This document shows, in pieces, positions 11,500 through 21,155 of a stretch of DNA of 36,087 nucleotides. The notes under the pieces were generated by a model. The model made no database searches. It saw only the letters and a program-made list of their open reading frames with translations, and had not been told where the DNA came from. Source of the stretch: Rhizophagus sp. LPA8_4_AMF (Eukaryota > Glomeromycota > Glomeromycetes > Glomerales > Glomeraceae); the NCBI GenBank assembly GCA_021464525.1, contig JADRCO010000361.1:1-36087 (forward strand), in the 5' to 3' direction. The position numbers were made by a program, and so were the translations under genes. How positions within the stretch are numbered: the stretch's first letter is position 1; each line of letters starts with the position of its first letter.

Positions 11500-12050
11500 T
11501 TAGAACAAAGCTATCATGAAGACATGGCAATGTTTTAGAGACTAAATAATCTTCAAAAATTTAATGTAGTAATTTGCGCATTAAATAGTAAGTACAGTCA
11601 ATATACGGTTCCTATTATTCCTGTCCCGATAAAATCTTGAACCTCAAGTAATCAATCTCATAACGTGCTAATCAATTTCTGCGCATATTGTTGAACAGAA
11701 TTTTGTTCCCAAATTTTTCCGTCATCAAATACTAAATACAATGCTTTCTGGTTAACAAAATTTTGAGCAAAGTCACGTAAATAAATCATAATATCGAATA
11801 ACGTCGCATCTTATGCAAACGTTAAGTTTGATCTAATTTATTTAGTTAGTAGTTTAAAATTACCAGAAAAGTACGTGTGTGATAAAATAGAAATATCATA
11901 TTTAAGTTTATTTTTTATTTTCTTAAAAAAAAATAAATTAATTGTGCAAAATTGGAGGAAGTTGGTTTAAAAAAGAAATTATTTTCATAATGATTTAATG
12001 GCCAGATAAAAAAAAAGCGGTTAAAGAAACAATTTAGATTGAATATTTTA
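11500..12050 (+). pseudogene. Broken copy of gene A (lacks zinc-binding start and last exon)
   Basis: Aligns with gene A from about residue 41 of A onward: AAAGCTATCATGAAGAC, the NLQK-FN reading, the TVPIIPVP region and LICLVG-like sequence near 11827. Stops and frameshifts occur throughout, and a large part of the N/Q-rich region is missing. The first donor is changed from GTAAGT to GTACGT, and the AG acceptor before exon 2 is lost (AATTAATTGTGC). Homology ends inside exon 2 near 12045. Exon 3 is replaced by unrelated sequence, after which spacer homology to 5534 resumes near 12120. Confidence 0.8.
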
Positions 12051-12560
12051 TTATCTTTCGTATAAAAATATTCTAATACGATCATCTCGCAGACACGTCA
12101 TTGACGTCATTGCAAAATGAGTTAAATTATTTGTTAGAATCTCTACTTAACAGTATTTATAATAATTTTCTGTACTTTGTAAAAAGTAAGGAATGCATTA
12201 CTTTAATACTAAAAAAAAAGGCAAAAGTTTTGTGTTACACAAATTTAGCCCGCATTAAAAAGTCTGGCCAGCATTAACAAATCCAACTAGCAGATATAAC
12301 CCTAATCTGAATTCCATGTGAATTAAATATATAATTACATCATTGTGGAAAATGTGTCATACACTACATATTTTTGCGTTCCTACATAAAATGGTAAAAT
12401 ATAGTAAGAGAGAGATGTGAAGAACATAAAAGACTCTATACAAGAACCAATCTTTTTTAATATGAATTATTAATATTTATAAATTATTTATACAATATAA
12501 AATTTTAAATTATATAACAAATAACTATTGGAATCAATAATGCATAATATTTCCATTATA

Positions 12561-12740
12561 TCGGCCAGCGAATAATAACGAACTAACCATTATTAAGTCC
12601 GAAGCAGTGAATTACGGATCTGTTACCTAAGGAACGTAGGTTCAATTCTTGGGATGAGTGGAAATTACCGGGCACTTGTATCACCTTGTGTAGAATTATA
12701 TAGTCCTTCGTTGCACTTCGAACTAGGTATTCGCCAATAA
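12561..12740 (+). mobile_element. SINE-like insertion with Pol III box B
   Basis: A block of about 180 bp that is clearly richer in G+C than its surroundings and absent from the paralogous position in unit 1 (near 5895-5900). It contains GGTTCAATTCT at 12639-12649, a full match to the GWTCRANNC core of a tRNA box B. A stretch TGTTACCTAAGG lies upstream, as in an anticodon region. A convincing box A was not found; AAGTCCGAAGCAGTG at about 12595 is the nearest candidate. No clear target-site duplication. Insertion after the duplication is the simplest reading; deletion from unit 1 is the alternative. Confidence 0.45.
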
Positions 12741-14767
12741 GGATTTTTATACAAAGATTTCTAAAAAAAAAAATTAAGTTGAAAAATAAAATTCTGAATT
12801 GCGGCTTTTTCAAAATATAAACTTCATATTCGTTGTACAGTGTTACGGACCATAACAGTTATTATAAAGATACATCAGAAAATAGAAAATTTTTATTGGT
12901 ACATGATTTTTTCCCCCTATTCGGGTCGGATCGTCGCCTTTAAAAATGTATCACGCGTGAATCCGCCATTTACAATATATATTATAAAATGATGTATTTA
13001 ACCAGAATTCTCTTTTTTTTACATGTTAGTTCGTTATAATCCAATAATGAAATGGATTTATAAGAAAATACAAAAAATTTCTCTCAAGTTTTTATAACTT
13101 TAATTTTTTTGTATGCATATGATGTAAACATGAATATTCGTGCACCCAACACATGATGTAAATCATTTTTAAAATGATTTTTTACAATACCGTCGATCAT
13201 AGTTGTGGTATTTTATTTTAAGATTGCAACCACTAATGAAACAATTTGTTTTTGTTACGTTTATTGACTTTTTTTGTTGTCATTCATTCATTTTACAAGA
13301 CTTTTTAGTTATCTGTATGGTACAACTATGATCATAATGAGTTGTACAATTTGGAGTGAGTTGCACTTGATTGCTATTTGCTAGATCAAAAAAAAAAAGA
13401 AAAAAAGCAAAAAGGCTCAATGTTTTTCAGGAGTAAAAATAATAATAAGATAAATAAATATTAATTAATTTCGCCGCTTGTATGCTTTATTTGTAAAAAA
13501 GAATATTTCATAAAAATAAAAATTCAATAAATTCATTACAATAAGTTTCAAAACAAAGGTAAAACAGTATGATTATCATTGGAACTTTGAAAAGCTTTTT
13601 GGAACTTTTGATTTTTTTCTAATTTAGATTCTTCTAATTCTAATAATACCTTCTAAATCATACCATATTTCTTTTATTTAAACATATTAAAGCAGTCACA
13701 TGAAAAAAACTTTTATCAATTTTATCTGTCATTATAGTCAAATAATAAAAAAAAAAGACTTCTCATAAAATTTTTGTTTTAACCATAATAGAAATAAATT
13801 AATTTTTAAATTAGAACTTAAAATATCCACAAAAAAGTCTCAAGTATGATATTTTCATTTTATTTCACATCAAATTAAATACATATGTGCATGTTTAAAC
13901 GTCATCATACAAATTAATTAACTAAAACAATATAAAGATAGATATTATTAACAATTAGATGATGTTTTAAAAGAAGTTGAGTAAAGATAGTTAACCATAG
14001 GAATCACATCATTCGTTTATATCACGGGTATTAATTTATCGATATAATCACGAGAATAATAGTTATTAAGTAAATCTTTTTTACGCCTAATTACCTAAAC
14101 AACGAAATATTCTCCCTGCAAAAAGTTCAGCTGATACTTAATTTCGCTTGCAAAAAGTTCGGCTGATACTCTGATACTTGTAACAAAAAAAAAAAGTAAA
14201 TTTTTGTGAAAAATGTCAAGCATAATTACAGCATAAATAAAGCAAATGTAACCTTACTGATTATACTATATGTATGTTATCACCATTCACCAATCGACAC
14301 TGTCGTGTAATTGTTTGTGTGATCAATTATTCATATAGTTCATATATAGTTCATATATAGTTTAATATAATATATCTCTACATGTATATCCTTTGTTATT
14401 TATTTATTTACAGACGTGAAATTGGAATAAATTCGATCTGAAGAACTCTCTCTCCTGTTATCTAACTTATCGAGCAGATAATTTATCTGTTTAACTATTT
14501 CGGTAAATACCGAATATTGTTTCGTATGTGACGTATTGTGGCACTAAAATAACTGTAAACTTTAAATAACTTAATTTGATTAGAATATAGAATATATATC
14601 GCGTAACATTTATTATTTTATGTTTATAAAATTATAAAAACCAGAACGTAAAAAAAATATAAATAGTAAAAAAAACTTAAAACATAAGAAATTTTTTTTT
14701 TTTTGGCTTTATTACTTTTTCCTATTGTCCAAAAACATGTATATTTATTATAAAAAAAAACATTTAT

Positions 14768-14769
<2 letters not shown>

Positions 14770-14799
<30 letters not shown>
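14770..14799. repeat. Homopolymer run of 30 T
   Basis: Uninterrupted T run about 290 bp upstream of the gene C start. Length in the true genome may differ, because such runs are prone to slippage and sequencing error. Confidence 0.9.
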
Positions 14800-14800
<1 letters not shown>

Positions 14801-15085
14801 TTTGATCACAAGATAGTAGTTTTTTAAATTTTCAAATAAAAAAAAAAAAAGAAATTTCACATGAAAAAATTTTTTAGCCATTTAGAATGATTGTTTAAAT
14901 GTATCATGAAATCTTTTCTGAAAATCTACAGATATTCCAAGCAGATAGAAATTAATTACGGTTGATATTAAACAAAGCCATATTGTAATTAAAGTTTTTT
15001 TATCAATAAATATGAAAAAAAAAATTATAAAAAGCCCTTCAAGTTTTTCTTTTTTAAAAGTTTTTTTTGACATTCTTTAAAAAAA

Positions 15086-16006
15086 ATGTCTTACTATACC
15101 GAAAATTTCGAGTACAATCCAGTTACAAGACGTGCATGTTATTGCAGGGGAATTTGTTATGAATGTCAACACGTCTTATTACCATTTTATTTATTTAATT
15201 TTAATACATTAAATACACAAATGCTACAAAATCATCCAATCCTTCAGCCGGAAGTTGAATATGATGCGTCACTTGACGTAGATGAGATGGTTAACCGTGT
15301 CGAACTACCGCTCACCACAAGAAACAGACGTACTAGAAGAGCTTTTAGAATTTTCTGTCTGCCTCATGGAAATTTAACTCCAAAAATTCCTAGAAAGTAA
15401 GTATACTAAACCAAAAGGTTTTTAAATATTTATAAAAAAAAAAAAAATAATAATGAAAAGCAAAAAAAAAAAGCGAATGATAACCAAAATTTCAACTAAT
15501 TGAAATTTGTGTTTTGATCGTTTTTAAGTAAAATGTTACCGCATGATTTACACTCATGAAAATCATTGATATTCTGATGCATCTGATAACAGGGGTTGGT
15601 TTCGTGGACCCTGTTATATATTTATTGGATTATTAACAATATATAATATATATTTTAATATAATAGGATTAAAAAATTGGAAGACAAACATTTAATAAAA
15701 CCTACGTTTTTTGATTCAAATAATGGGGTCAAAGATGAAGTTGAAGGGTTATTTTCATTTTTGAAGGGTAGACGCTGGAGATTTTTTCGATGTATAACAA
15801 CTTCGGATCTCGAAATTGTTAGTCAACCACCTAGTGGATGGTCTATAAATGATCTAAAGAGGTAAATAAATAAATCTACTTAATTAATAATAATTAAAAA
15901 AAATTAAATCTGATTCTATTTGATTATTATTAGGATATGTGGACCACGTAAGAAGCTGTATATTGGAACCATTGATGGCCCAATCCAGGAATTTCTTCCT
16001 CTATAG
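15086..16006 (+). CDS. Gene C: CxC/CxxC protein with conserved C-terminal module, 192 aa
   Basis: Paralogue of gene B; family not recognised by name. Exons: 15086-15396, 15667-15861, 15934-16006; both introns phase 2, of 270 and 72 nt. The ATG follows an A run and an in-frame upstream extension is impossible, which fixes the start for both B and C. Residues 18-27 read C18-x-C20-x3-C24-x2-C27, then LLPFYLFN, a LDVDEMVNRVE acidic stretch, a basic RNRRTRR patch and IFCLPHGNLTPKIPRK at the exon 1 end. Exons 2-3 carry FFDSNNG, RRWRFFRCITTSDLEI, QPPSGW, RKKLYIGTIDGPIQ and end FLPL. Exon 2 differs from gene B at 12 of 62 residues, mostly conservative changes, suggesting selection on the module. Intron 1 is over twice as long as in B and contains a small hairpin (15587-15616). 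Confidence 0.85.
15587..15616 (+). other. Stem-loop inside intron 1 of gene C
   Basis: TAACAGGG and CCCTGTTA form a perfect 8-bp stem around a 14-nt loop, about 50 bp before the 3' splice site. It lies in the part of the intron absent from gene B. It might shorten the distance between branch site and acceptor, or simply be inserted sequence. Confidence 0.5.
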
Positions 16007-17462
16007 ATTAAATAAATGTTTACAAAAAAAAAAATAAAATAAATATATATATATATTATATATTTGTTTTTATACATTATTACCGTATCATTGTAATATT
16101 TTATTATTTATATCACTTTTTAGGTTAGGATAAGTTATGTAAATTTATGTTGATGATCAAATTTATCCGAAACTTTACTGAAATTTTTAATTTGGAGATT
16201 TAGTGATGGAATATTCTAGGCTACAAATATAAAAAAGAAGCATATTTGGTCATTTATATTGAATATGTATAGTACAAAAAAAAAATTTTTTTTTTATTTC
16301 TAGAATTAACAAGGAAGTGAAACTTTTTTTTGTACAAATTATTATTATTTCTTGTGACTAATAAAAATTTTTTCATTTTTCGTTTGATTCAAATATTATG
16401 TTATTTATCGTTACATAAAAAAAAAAATTAAATTCGGCCGAATATATTTATTATTTAAGAGAATATATAAAATGCAATAATGATTTTTTTTATAATTTAT
16501 GAATCTTTTAAAAATTCTTTAAATATTAATTAACATAAGAATATAAATCTTTAGGTAATTTGATATTAATTAGTCGACGAATAACTGACCCTCGTTTACA
16601 AAAAGAATGAGTAAAACTTTCGGAATATAAACGTTAATTACAAATGATGAGTCACTGTACGCCACAAAAAAAAGGAAATGTAACAGATAATTTCTGTTCT
16701 TTTTATTGCTTCTATTTTTGGCGGGAAATTATTTTTTCCGATGTCCTTATTTTAGTTAATCGGTTTATTTGCATTGTAACACCAACAGATAACACTTGAC
16801 AGATAACTACAGATGGGTATTTCTTATAACCTTAAAGAAGGTTAACTGACTCATTGAAGCATATAATCTCCATGAATATAACAAACAAAACATTTTTGTG
16901 TCTTATATTTAAAGTTTAAGGCATTTTCGAATACCGTGAGAAACTTCGTAATGTCGTCATATTTAATTATTCCTTAAATTACAAACAAATTTTAACAGAT
17001 AAATTACCCACTTAAACGGTTGCATGATTTCAGCCCACAATTAATAATAATATTTGTGGAATGAATTTTTTTTTTTATTGCAGTTGCTAATTTTATAAAG
17101 ACCTATGGTTACGCATAACATCTCAGAAGTTAGATTTATTGGCGTACAAAGTTTTAACAAAAACACTTTTTGGTGGGAATATTTTTTTTTTGTTCCACTT
17201 ATTTTGTTGATATTAATATGACAATGAGATTATTAATTTATTATCATTTATGTTTGCCCCAAAAATTGAAATATCTGTATAAAGTAATTAATAATTATCA
17301 GTTAATCACAATTCATCTGTTTATCAATGAAAATGAAATTAATGAAATTAAAAAGGAAAGTTTAATTACTCACATTGCGTAATAAAAGATAAAAAAAAAT
17401 ATTTAAATTACTATAAAATACTTTAAAAAGTTCCATCCTAAAAAAATATTCTGAAGATAAAT
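16007..17462. other. Spacer C-E, promoter side of gene E
   Basis: Homologous to 9080-10607. No gene called; the 70-codon frame at 17170-17382 lacks conservation in unit 1. Includes the CAGATAA cluster annotated separately. Confidence 0.45.
16684..17002 (+). promoter_or_regulatory. Cluster of four CAGATAA (GATA-factor-like) sites before gene E
   Basis: CAGATAA occurs at 16684, 16786, 16800 and 16996, all on the plus strand. AGATAA fits the WGATAR consensus of fungal GATA factors. Related sites persist in the duplicated spacer before the broken E copy (10002, 10169, 10182). The cluster lies 460-780 bp upstream of the gene E start. Binding is inference; WGATAR words are common in A/T-rich DNA, but seven-base repeats this dense are not expected often. 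Confidence 0.35.
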
Positions 17463-18068
17463 ATGAACCAAAGTAATCCTTCACATACCAACTCCAATCT
17501 TTTGTCTAACAATTACTTTATGAAGGAACAACAAATTTCACATAATACGTTTAATGACTCCTCTTCAGTAACGGAAAATGATCTATGGGCTCCGCCCTAC
17601 TGCCCCTACACAACTACCGATTATGAACAACCCATTCCATCAGCTATTCCATCAAATGAACATAATTACTTCATGCAATCCTATCCTACTTACGAACCAT
17701 ATCATAATGTTAATGAACAGAATCCTGGCCAAATTCCTCAAAACCTCATTCAAAATGTACATAATTTTCATCAAACAAACCACTTTAGATTTGAAATTCC
17801 CGGATTCGAAATTATCGTTAGACCTAATAACAATTTGGATATGCAAAACCAATTACAGGACTATGATACTACCTATTGGAATTCATCACTGGTTCACCAG
17901 GAGTTTCAACGACATCAACAACAATTCCCACAATTTCATCAACAACAATTCTCTCAATTTCAACATCAACAATTCTCACAATTTCAAGATTCTCCCGGCT
18001 TGAATAACTCGCATAACTCGAATGAATTAATACCAATTACAAATAATACAAATAATATAAATTTTTAG
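17463..18068 (+). CDS. Gene E: N/Q-rich low-complexity protein, 201 aa, no intron
   Basis: Family not recognised. One open frame from ATG 17463 to TAG 18066-18068. The protein is dominated by N, Q, H, S and P. The N-terminal third is N/S-rich, followed by a Y/P-rich stretch (WAPPYCPYTTTDYEQ). The only compact-looking part is the segment FRFEIPGFEIIVRPNN at about residues 105-120. Residues about 145-180 contain tandem QQQFSQFQ-type repeats, and the end is N-rich. Such composition is typical of disordered or prion-like regions in transcriptional or RNA-binding proteins. The FEIPGFEI segment is the part best kept in the broken copy at 10608-10959, arguing that this is a true gene. No transmembrane segment or signal peptide. 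Overlapping frames in other phases are shadows. Confidence 0.7.
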   Translation: MNQSNPSHTNSNLLSNNYFMKEQQISHNTFNDSSSVTENDLWAPPYCPYTTTDYEQPIPSAIPSNEHNYFMQSYPTYEPYHNVNEQNPGQIPQNLIQNVHNFHQTNHFRFEIPGFEIIVRPNNNLDMQNQLQDYDTTYWNSSLVHQEFQRHQQQFPQFHQQQFSQFQHQQFSQFQDSPGLNNSHNSNELIPITNNTNNINF

Positions 18069-19134
18069 TAATATAATGTAACGCATAATTAATTTATTTA
18101 TTTTTTTCTTTTTTTTTTTTTTTTTTTGTCGTATCTTTATTTTTTTCAAGTTTAGCGTTCCAGGAGATTTTATTGAGTGATATCAGAATATTCAGTTGTT
18201 CTATATTTTCATGTAATTTAAATTTAATAAAATATTTATGAAAGTGCATAAGGATTATGAGCTAATTAAATTTGAGTATTTTTTTAATTGTGACGTAAAA
18301 TGATAAAATGTTAACAATATATGTCTGACCATTCACGTGACCGTTAGCCAATAAAATCGCAATATTTACCGTTTCCTAGTTTTTATTATTATAAATATTA
18401 GAAATGAATATATGGAGCTTAGACAGTTTAGAAATTGACTGTTCTATCTAACACGGTTATTAAGAAAATAAAATTTCAACGATTTCAAAATGGTAAATTC
18501 AAAAATTAAGATAATAATATGTTCAATACTGATGTTTGAACGAATTGTATATAACTAACGAATTTATTAATTTTGTGGAATTAAATAAGCATGGATATGC
18601 ATGTTAAAAACCATATTTAAGATCCCTGCAATATTTTTTTGATCAGCGCTGAAATGGGGAAATAATTTTAGGGTTGTTGTGATTACGCGTATCGTAACAT
18701 ATCATTTATGTAACCACATGATCACAACAAATGATAATCTAGAATGATTTTTTTTTTGTGTATTATTTATAAAAATTTTTAATTAATTTAAGCTTAAAAC
18801 CTGTTTCCTCTTTTTTTTTTGCACACATACATTATTTACAAATAAACTCTTTTGTTGTGCTTTTTACCTTTTTTGCATATAAAAAACTATTTAAAAATAA
18901 AAATTTAACTTTTTAAGTATATTCATTGAGCTAAATTCGTTTTATGAGCTACTTCTGTTCGACTTAAACAAGTAATTATCAGCTGCAAATGTAGAATGGC
19001 TTTGTTTTATAGTTTGCACAAAAAATTTTTTTTCCAATAGAAATCGGAATAACGTGATACTTCTTCATGTGTGTTTCTTATCTGTTATGCAATAATTATA
19101 AAGCAACATTACCTCATTTTGATAATAGTTTAAA
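18069..19134. other. 3' flank of gene E and end of unit 2
   Basis: No gene seen. Contains the 3' flank shared with the E pseudogene, the closing GATCAGCGCTGAA word (18641-18653) and A/T-rich single-copy sequence. Confidence 0.45.
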
Positions 19135-20430
19135 ATGTTTCAACTATAACTTTATTACACTGCAGTTTACATAATAAGTAAGAAAAGTACGCTCAGCCAA
19201 ATTTATAAACATGGAATGTTTTTGCTTCTATTTTGTTTTACTTGAACATCGTTCTTTATAAGTATATCTGAAATGAAACAATTCTCTCCTTTGGATATAT
19301 GAAAAAAAATTTTTTTTTTTTTTTAGCGTGTACAGAGTGTATGATATAATCGACAGCAGGACTGAACATCGGAATTATTTAATTTAAAATAAGATCTATG
19401 CATGTAAAGTCACAGATACGGAATAAAATCGAATTTAACCTTTTCAGTCATTTCAAATAATTATCGGATAAAAATCACTGCATTAGTATGATGGTGTGTT
19501 TGTAACATAGTACCCCCTTTTTGCATGGTAATGTAAAATATCCTAGCCTGTATTATAATGATTTTTGACCGGAATTACGGTAAGTGTTTAATTACGTAAC
19601 TATAGATATTTCAGATAAGGAAGTTAAAATGTACAAAACAACATATATTGCCATTTGGCGAAAACTAAGTTTAAGTTTAACCATGTTTCAAACTTTAACT
19701 TTTTTTTTCACTATTACATAATAATTAAAAATATTTCAGCCAAAATTAATAATCATGGAATGTTTTGCTTCTATTTCGTCTTCTCATTCTATATATGATG
19801 AAATATACCAATCTTTACTTTAAATAAAAAAAAAGAATTTTTTTTTTTTGACGATGTGCATAAGGGTTGATTGAACATCGGAATTATTAAAATCAGATCC
19901 GTGAAAAAGAAACAGATACGAAACATTTCAAGGTACACATGATTTTGTCACTGCTGTGAGCCTGTGACACCAATTTAGATATTTATCTGTATGATACAAA
20001 TAAAGTGTACTTTAGAAATACCTTTTTTACACGTAATTCCGGCCAATATTATAATTATATTTTCAATCAAAATCGGCAGAGATATACTGTATTAAGACAT
20101 GGTAACCAGGGGTCAATAAATTTGCAAGTATTACAATAACCTAATTTTTTTTTTTAGTAATATATTTCTTTAATGTAGTTACGTGCATAAATGTAAAATA
20201 TCATCAATTATAAAGTTATAAACATGTTTCAAACTTTAATTACATAATAGTAAGTAAAAATACTTCAGACGTGATAATATCTTGTTTCTGTTTCCTTAAT
20301 CTTAATTCTTCGTCTGAAATGAAACATTTCTCCTTTGTATGAAAAAAAAAAGAGATTTTTTTTAGCGGTGTATTCTGATTGAATATCTCCGGGGATTTCC
20401 TAAATTAGATCAAATGGTGGAAAAAGACTA
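19135..20430 (+). repeat. Three tandem repeats of about 545 bp
   Basis: Anchor ATGTTTCAA(A)CTTTAA recurs at 19135, 19683 and 20224. Within the units, CAGCCAAA...CATGGAATG-TTTTGCTTC, a T-run with AGCG or GACG, and GAACATCGGAATTATT recur in the same order. The third unit is truncated near 20430. Units are diverged by point changes and A/T-run length. No coding potential. The array ends about 725 bp before gene D. Confidence 0.75.
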
Positions 20431-20807
20431 ATAGTATCATCAATTATATGATCATATGACATGATATTTATACTAATAATCTTTCTTACTTTATAATTGA
20501 TTATAAAATATTTTTCTAAGTTTATAATACAAAAATTACTTTAACATGGTTGTCACTAAAAATAAAGAAAATAACAATGAATGACAAAAAAAGTATCGGA
20601 TTTTTGAAAAGATCATATAAAGGTGTTTTCATATTTGGTGATTAAACACTTCCATTATTCAATCAATTGGTTTTCGTTTTTCCCTGTAAAAAAAAGTCGA
20701 TCTGTTTTTTATATTTCATCTTTTTTTCCGTAAAAGGCTCATAATTCCGGAATTAATAATCTTATATTATGGAATTTATCAAATTATTTACATTTTCTAT
20801 GAATGGG

Positions 20808-20832
20808 TCCGTAAAAGACTCATTTTTACGGA
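20808..20832. repeat. TCCGTAAAA...TTTTACGGA hairpin
   Basis: Perfect inverted arms with a short spacer. Similar CCGTAAA and ACGGAGTTTTACAGAAAT words recur at 23949-23981 and 24067-24107, so this is a dispersed repeat family, perhaps MITE ends. Confidence 0.6.
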
Positions 20833-20869
20833 GTTTTACAGAAATAATGGATAAAATTTTTTATATGGT
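20829..20869 (+). repeat. Dispersed 41-bp repeat, copy 1
   Basis: Matches 24067-24107 with only about three differences. Both begin CGGAGTTTTACAGAAAT and end TTTTTTATATGGT. Part of the TCCGTAAA repeat family. Confidence 0.75.
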
Positions 20870-21155
20870 TTCGAAGTCAGCAGAACATCATGAAACTACA
20901 AAAGTGAATTCAAGTCATATGTTAAATGTTTATATTGTTTCAAGATGTTTTGCTGCTAAATGCTAACTGACGTTAACGTTTGATCTGCATAAAGACGTTT
21001 GAAAAATTGTTTTATCAAATCAAGTATTTGATCGTCAATCAAAAAAAAAAAAAAAACCGTGAAATATTAAAATATAAAGACATCGAAAAATCTTTTTCCT
21101 CTGTCTCACTCACTTAACGTTAACAAAAAGTTGCATCATTTAAAAAAAAAGAAAT

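Larger units (their letters stand above)
12051..15085. other. Spacer between A pseudogene and gene C
   Basis: Homologous to 5450-8301, with an extra block at 12561-12740. A run of 30 T occupies 14770-14799. Minus-strand open frames here (12583-12813, 14624-15073) are products of homopolymers and the inserted block, and are not called. The last 200 bp resemble the region before gene B. Confidence 0.5.
11420..18653 (+). repeat. Tandem duplication unit 2 (about 7.2 kb)
   Basis: Second unit of the A-B-E gene set. It contains a 5'-truncated A pseudogene, intact gene C (the B paralogue) and intact gene E. The junction with unit 1 falls close to 11420, just after a GATCAGCGCTGAA word that recurs at the end of this unit (18641-18653). 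Confidence 0.75.
20431..21155. other. Upstream region of gene D with TCCGTAAA repeats
   Basis: Holds a hairpin (20808-20832), a segment repeated near 24067, and a 65-codon open frame (20769-20966) that passes through both. That frame has no recognisable domain and is probably not a gene. A GTTAAC word lies 40 bp before the gene D start. Confidence 0.4.

Noticed and set aside
12595-12665. Functional tRNA gene
   Set aside because: Box B is good but the acceptor and D stems do not pair and box A is poor.
12583-12813. 76-codon minus-strand frame
   Set aside because: Lies mostly inside the SINE-like block and an A/T-run; no family resemblance.
14624-15073. Minus-strand frames rich in K and F
   Set aside because: Produced by long T/A homopolymers, including a 30-T run; slippage-prone and not conserved in unit 1.
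17578-18003. 141-codon frame overlapping gene E
   Set aside because: A different phase of the same repetitive CAACAATTC-type DNA. The 17463 frame is longer and has a paralogue with matching start and stop.
19135-20430. CRISPR-like array
   Set aside because: Repeat units are about 545 bp, diverged and without regular spacers; the sequence is eukaryotic.
20769-20966. 65-codon open frame upstream of gene D
   Set aside because: Runs through a TCCGTAAA hairpin and a dispersed repeat; no domain and no paralogous support.
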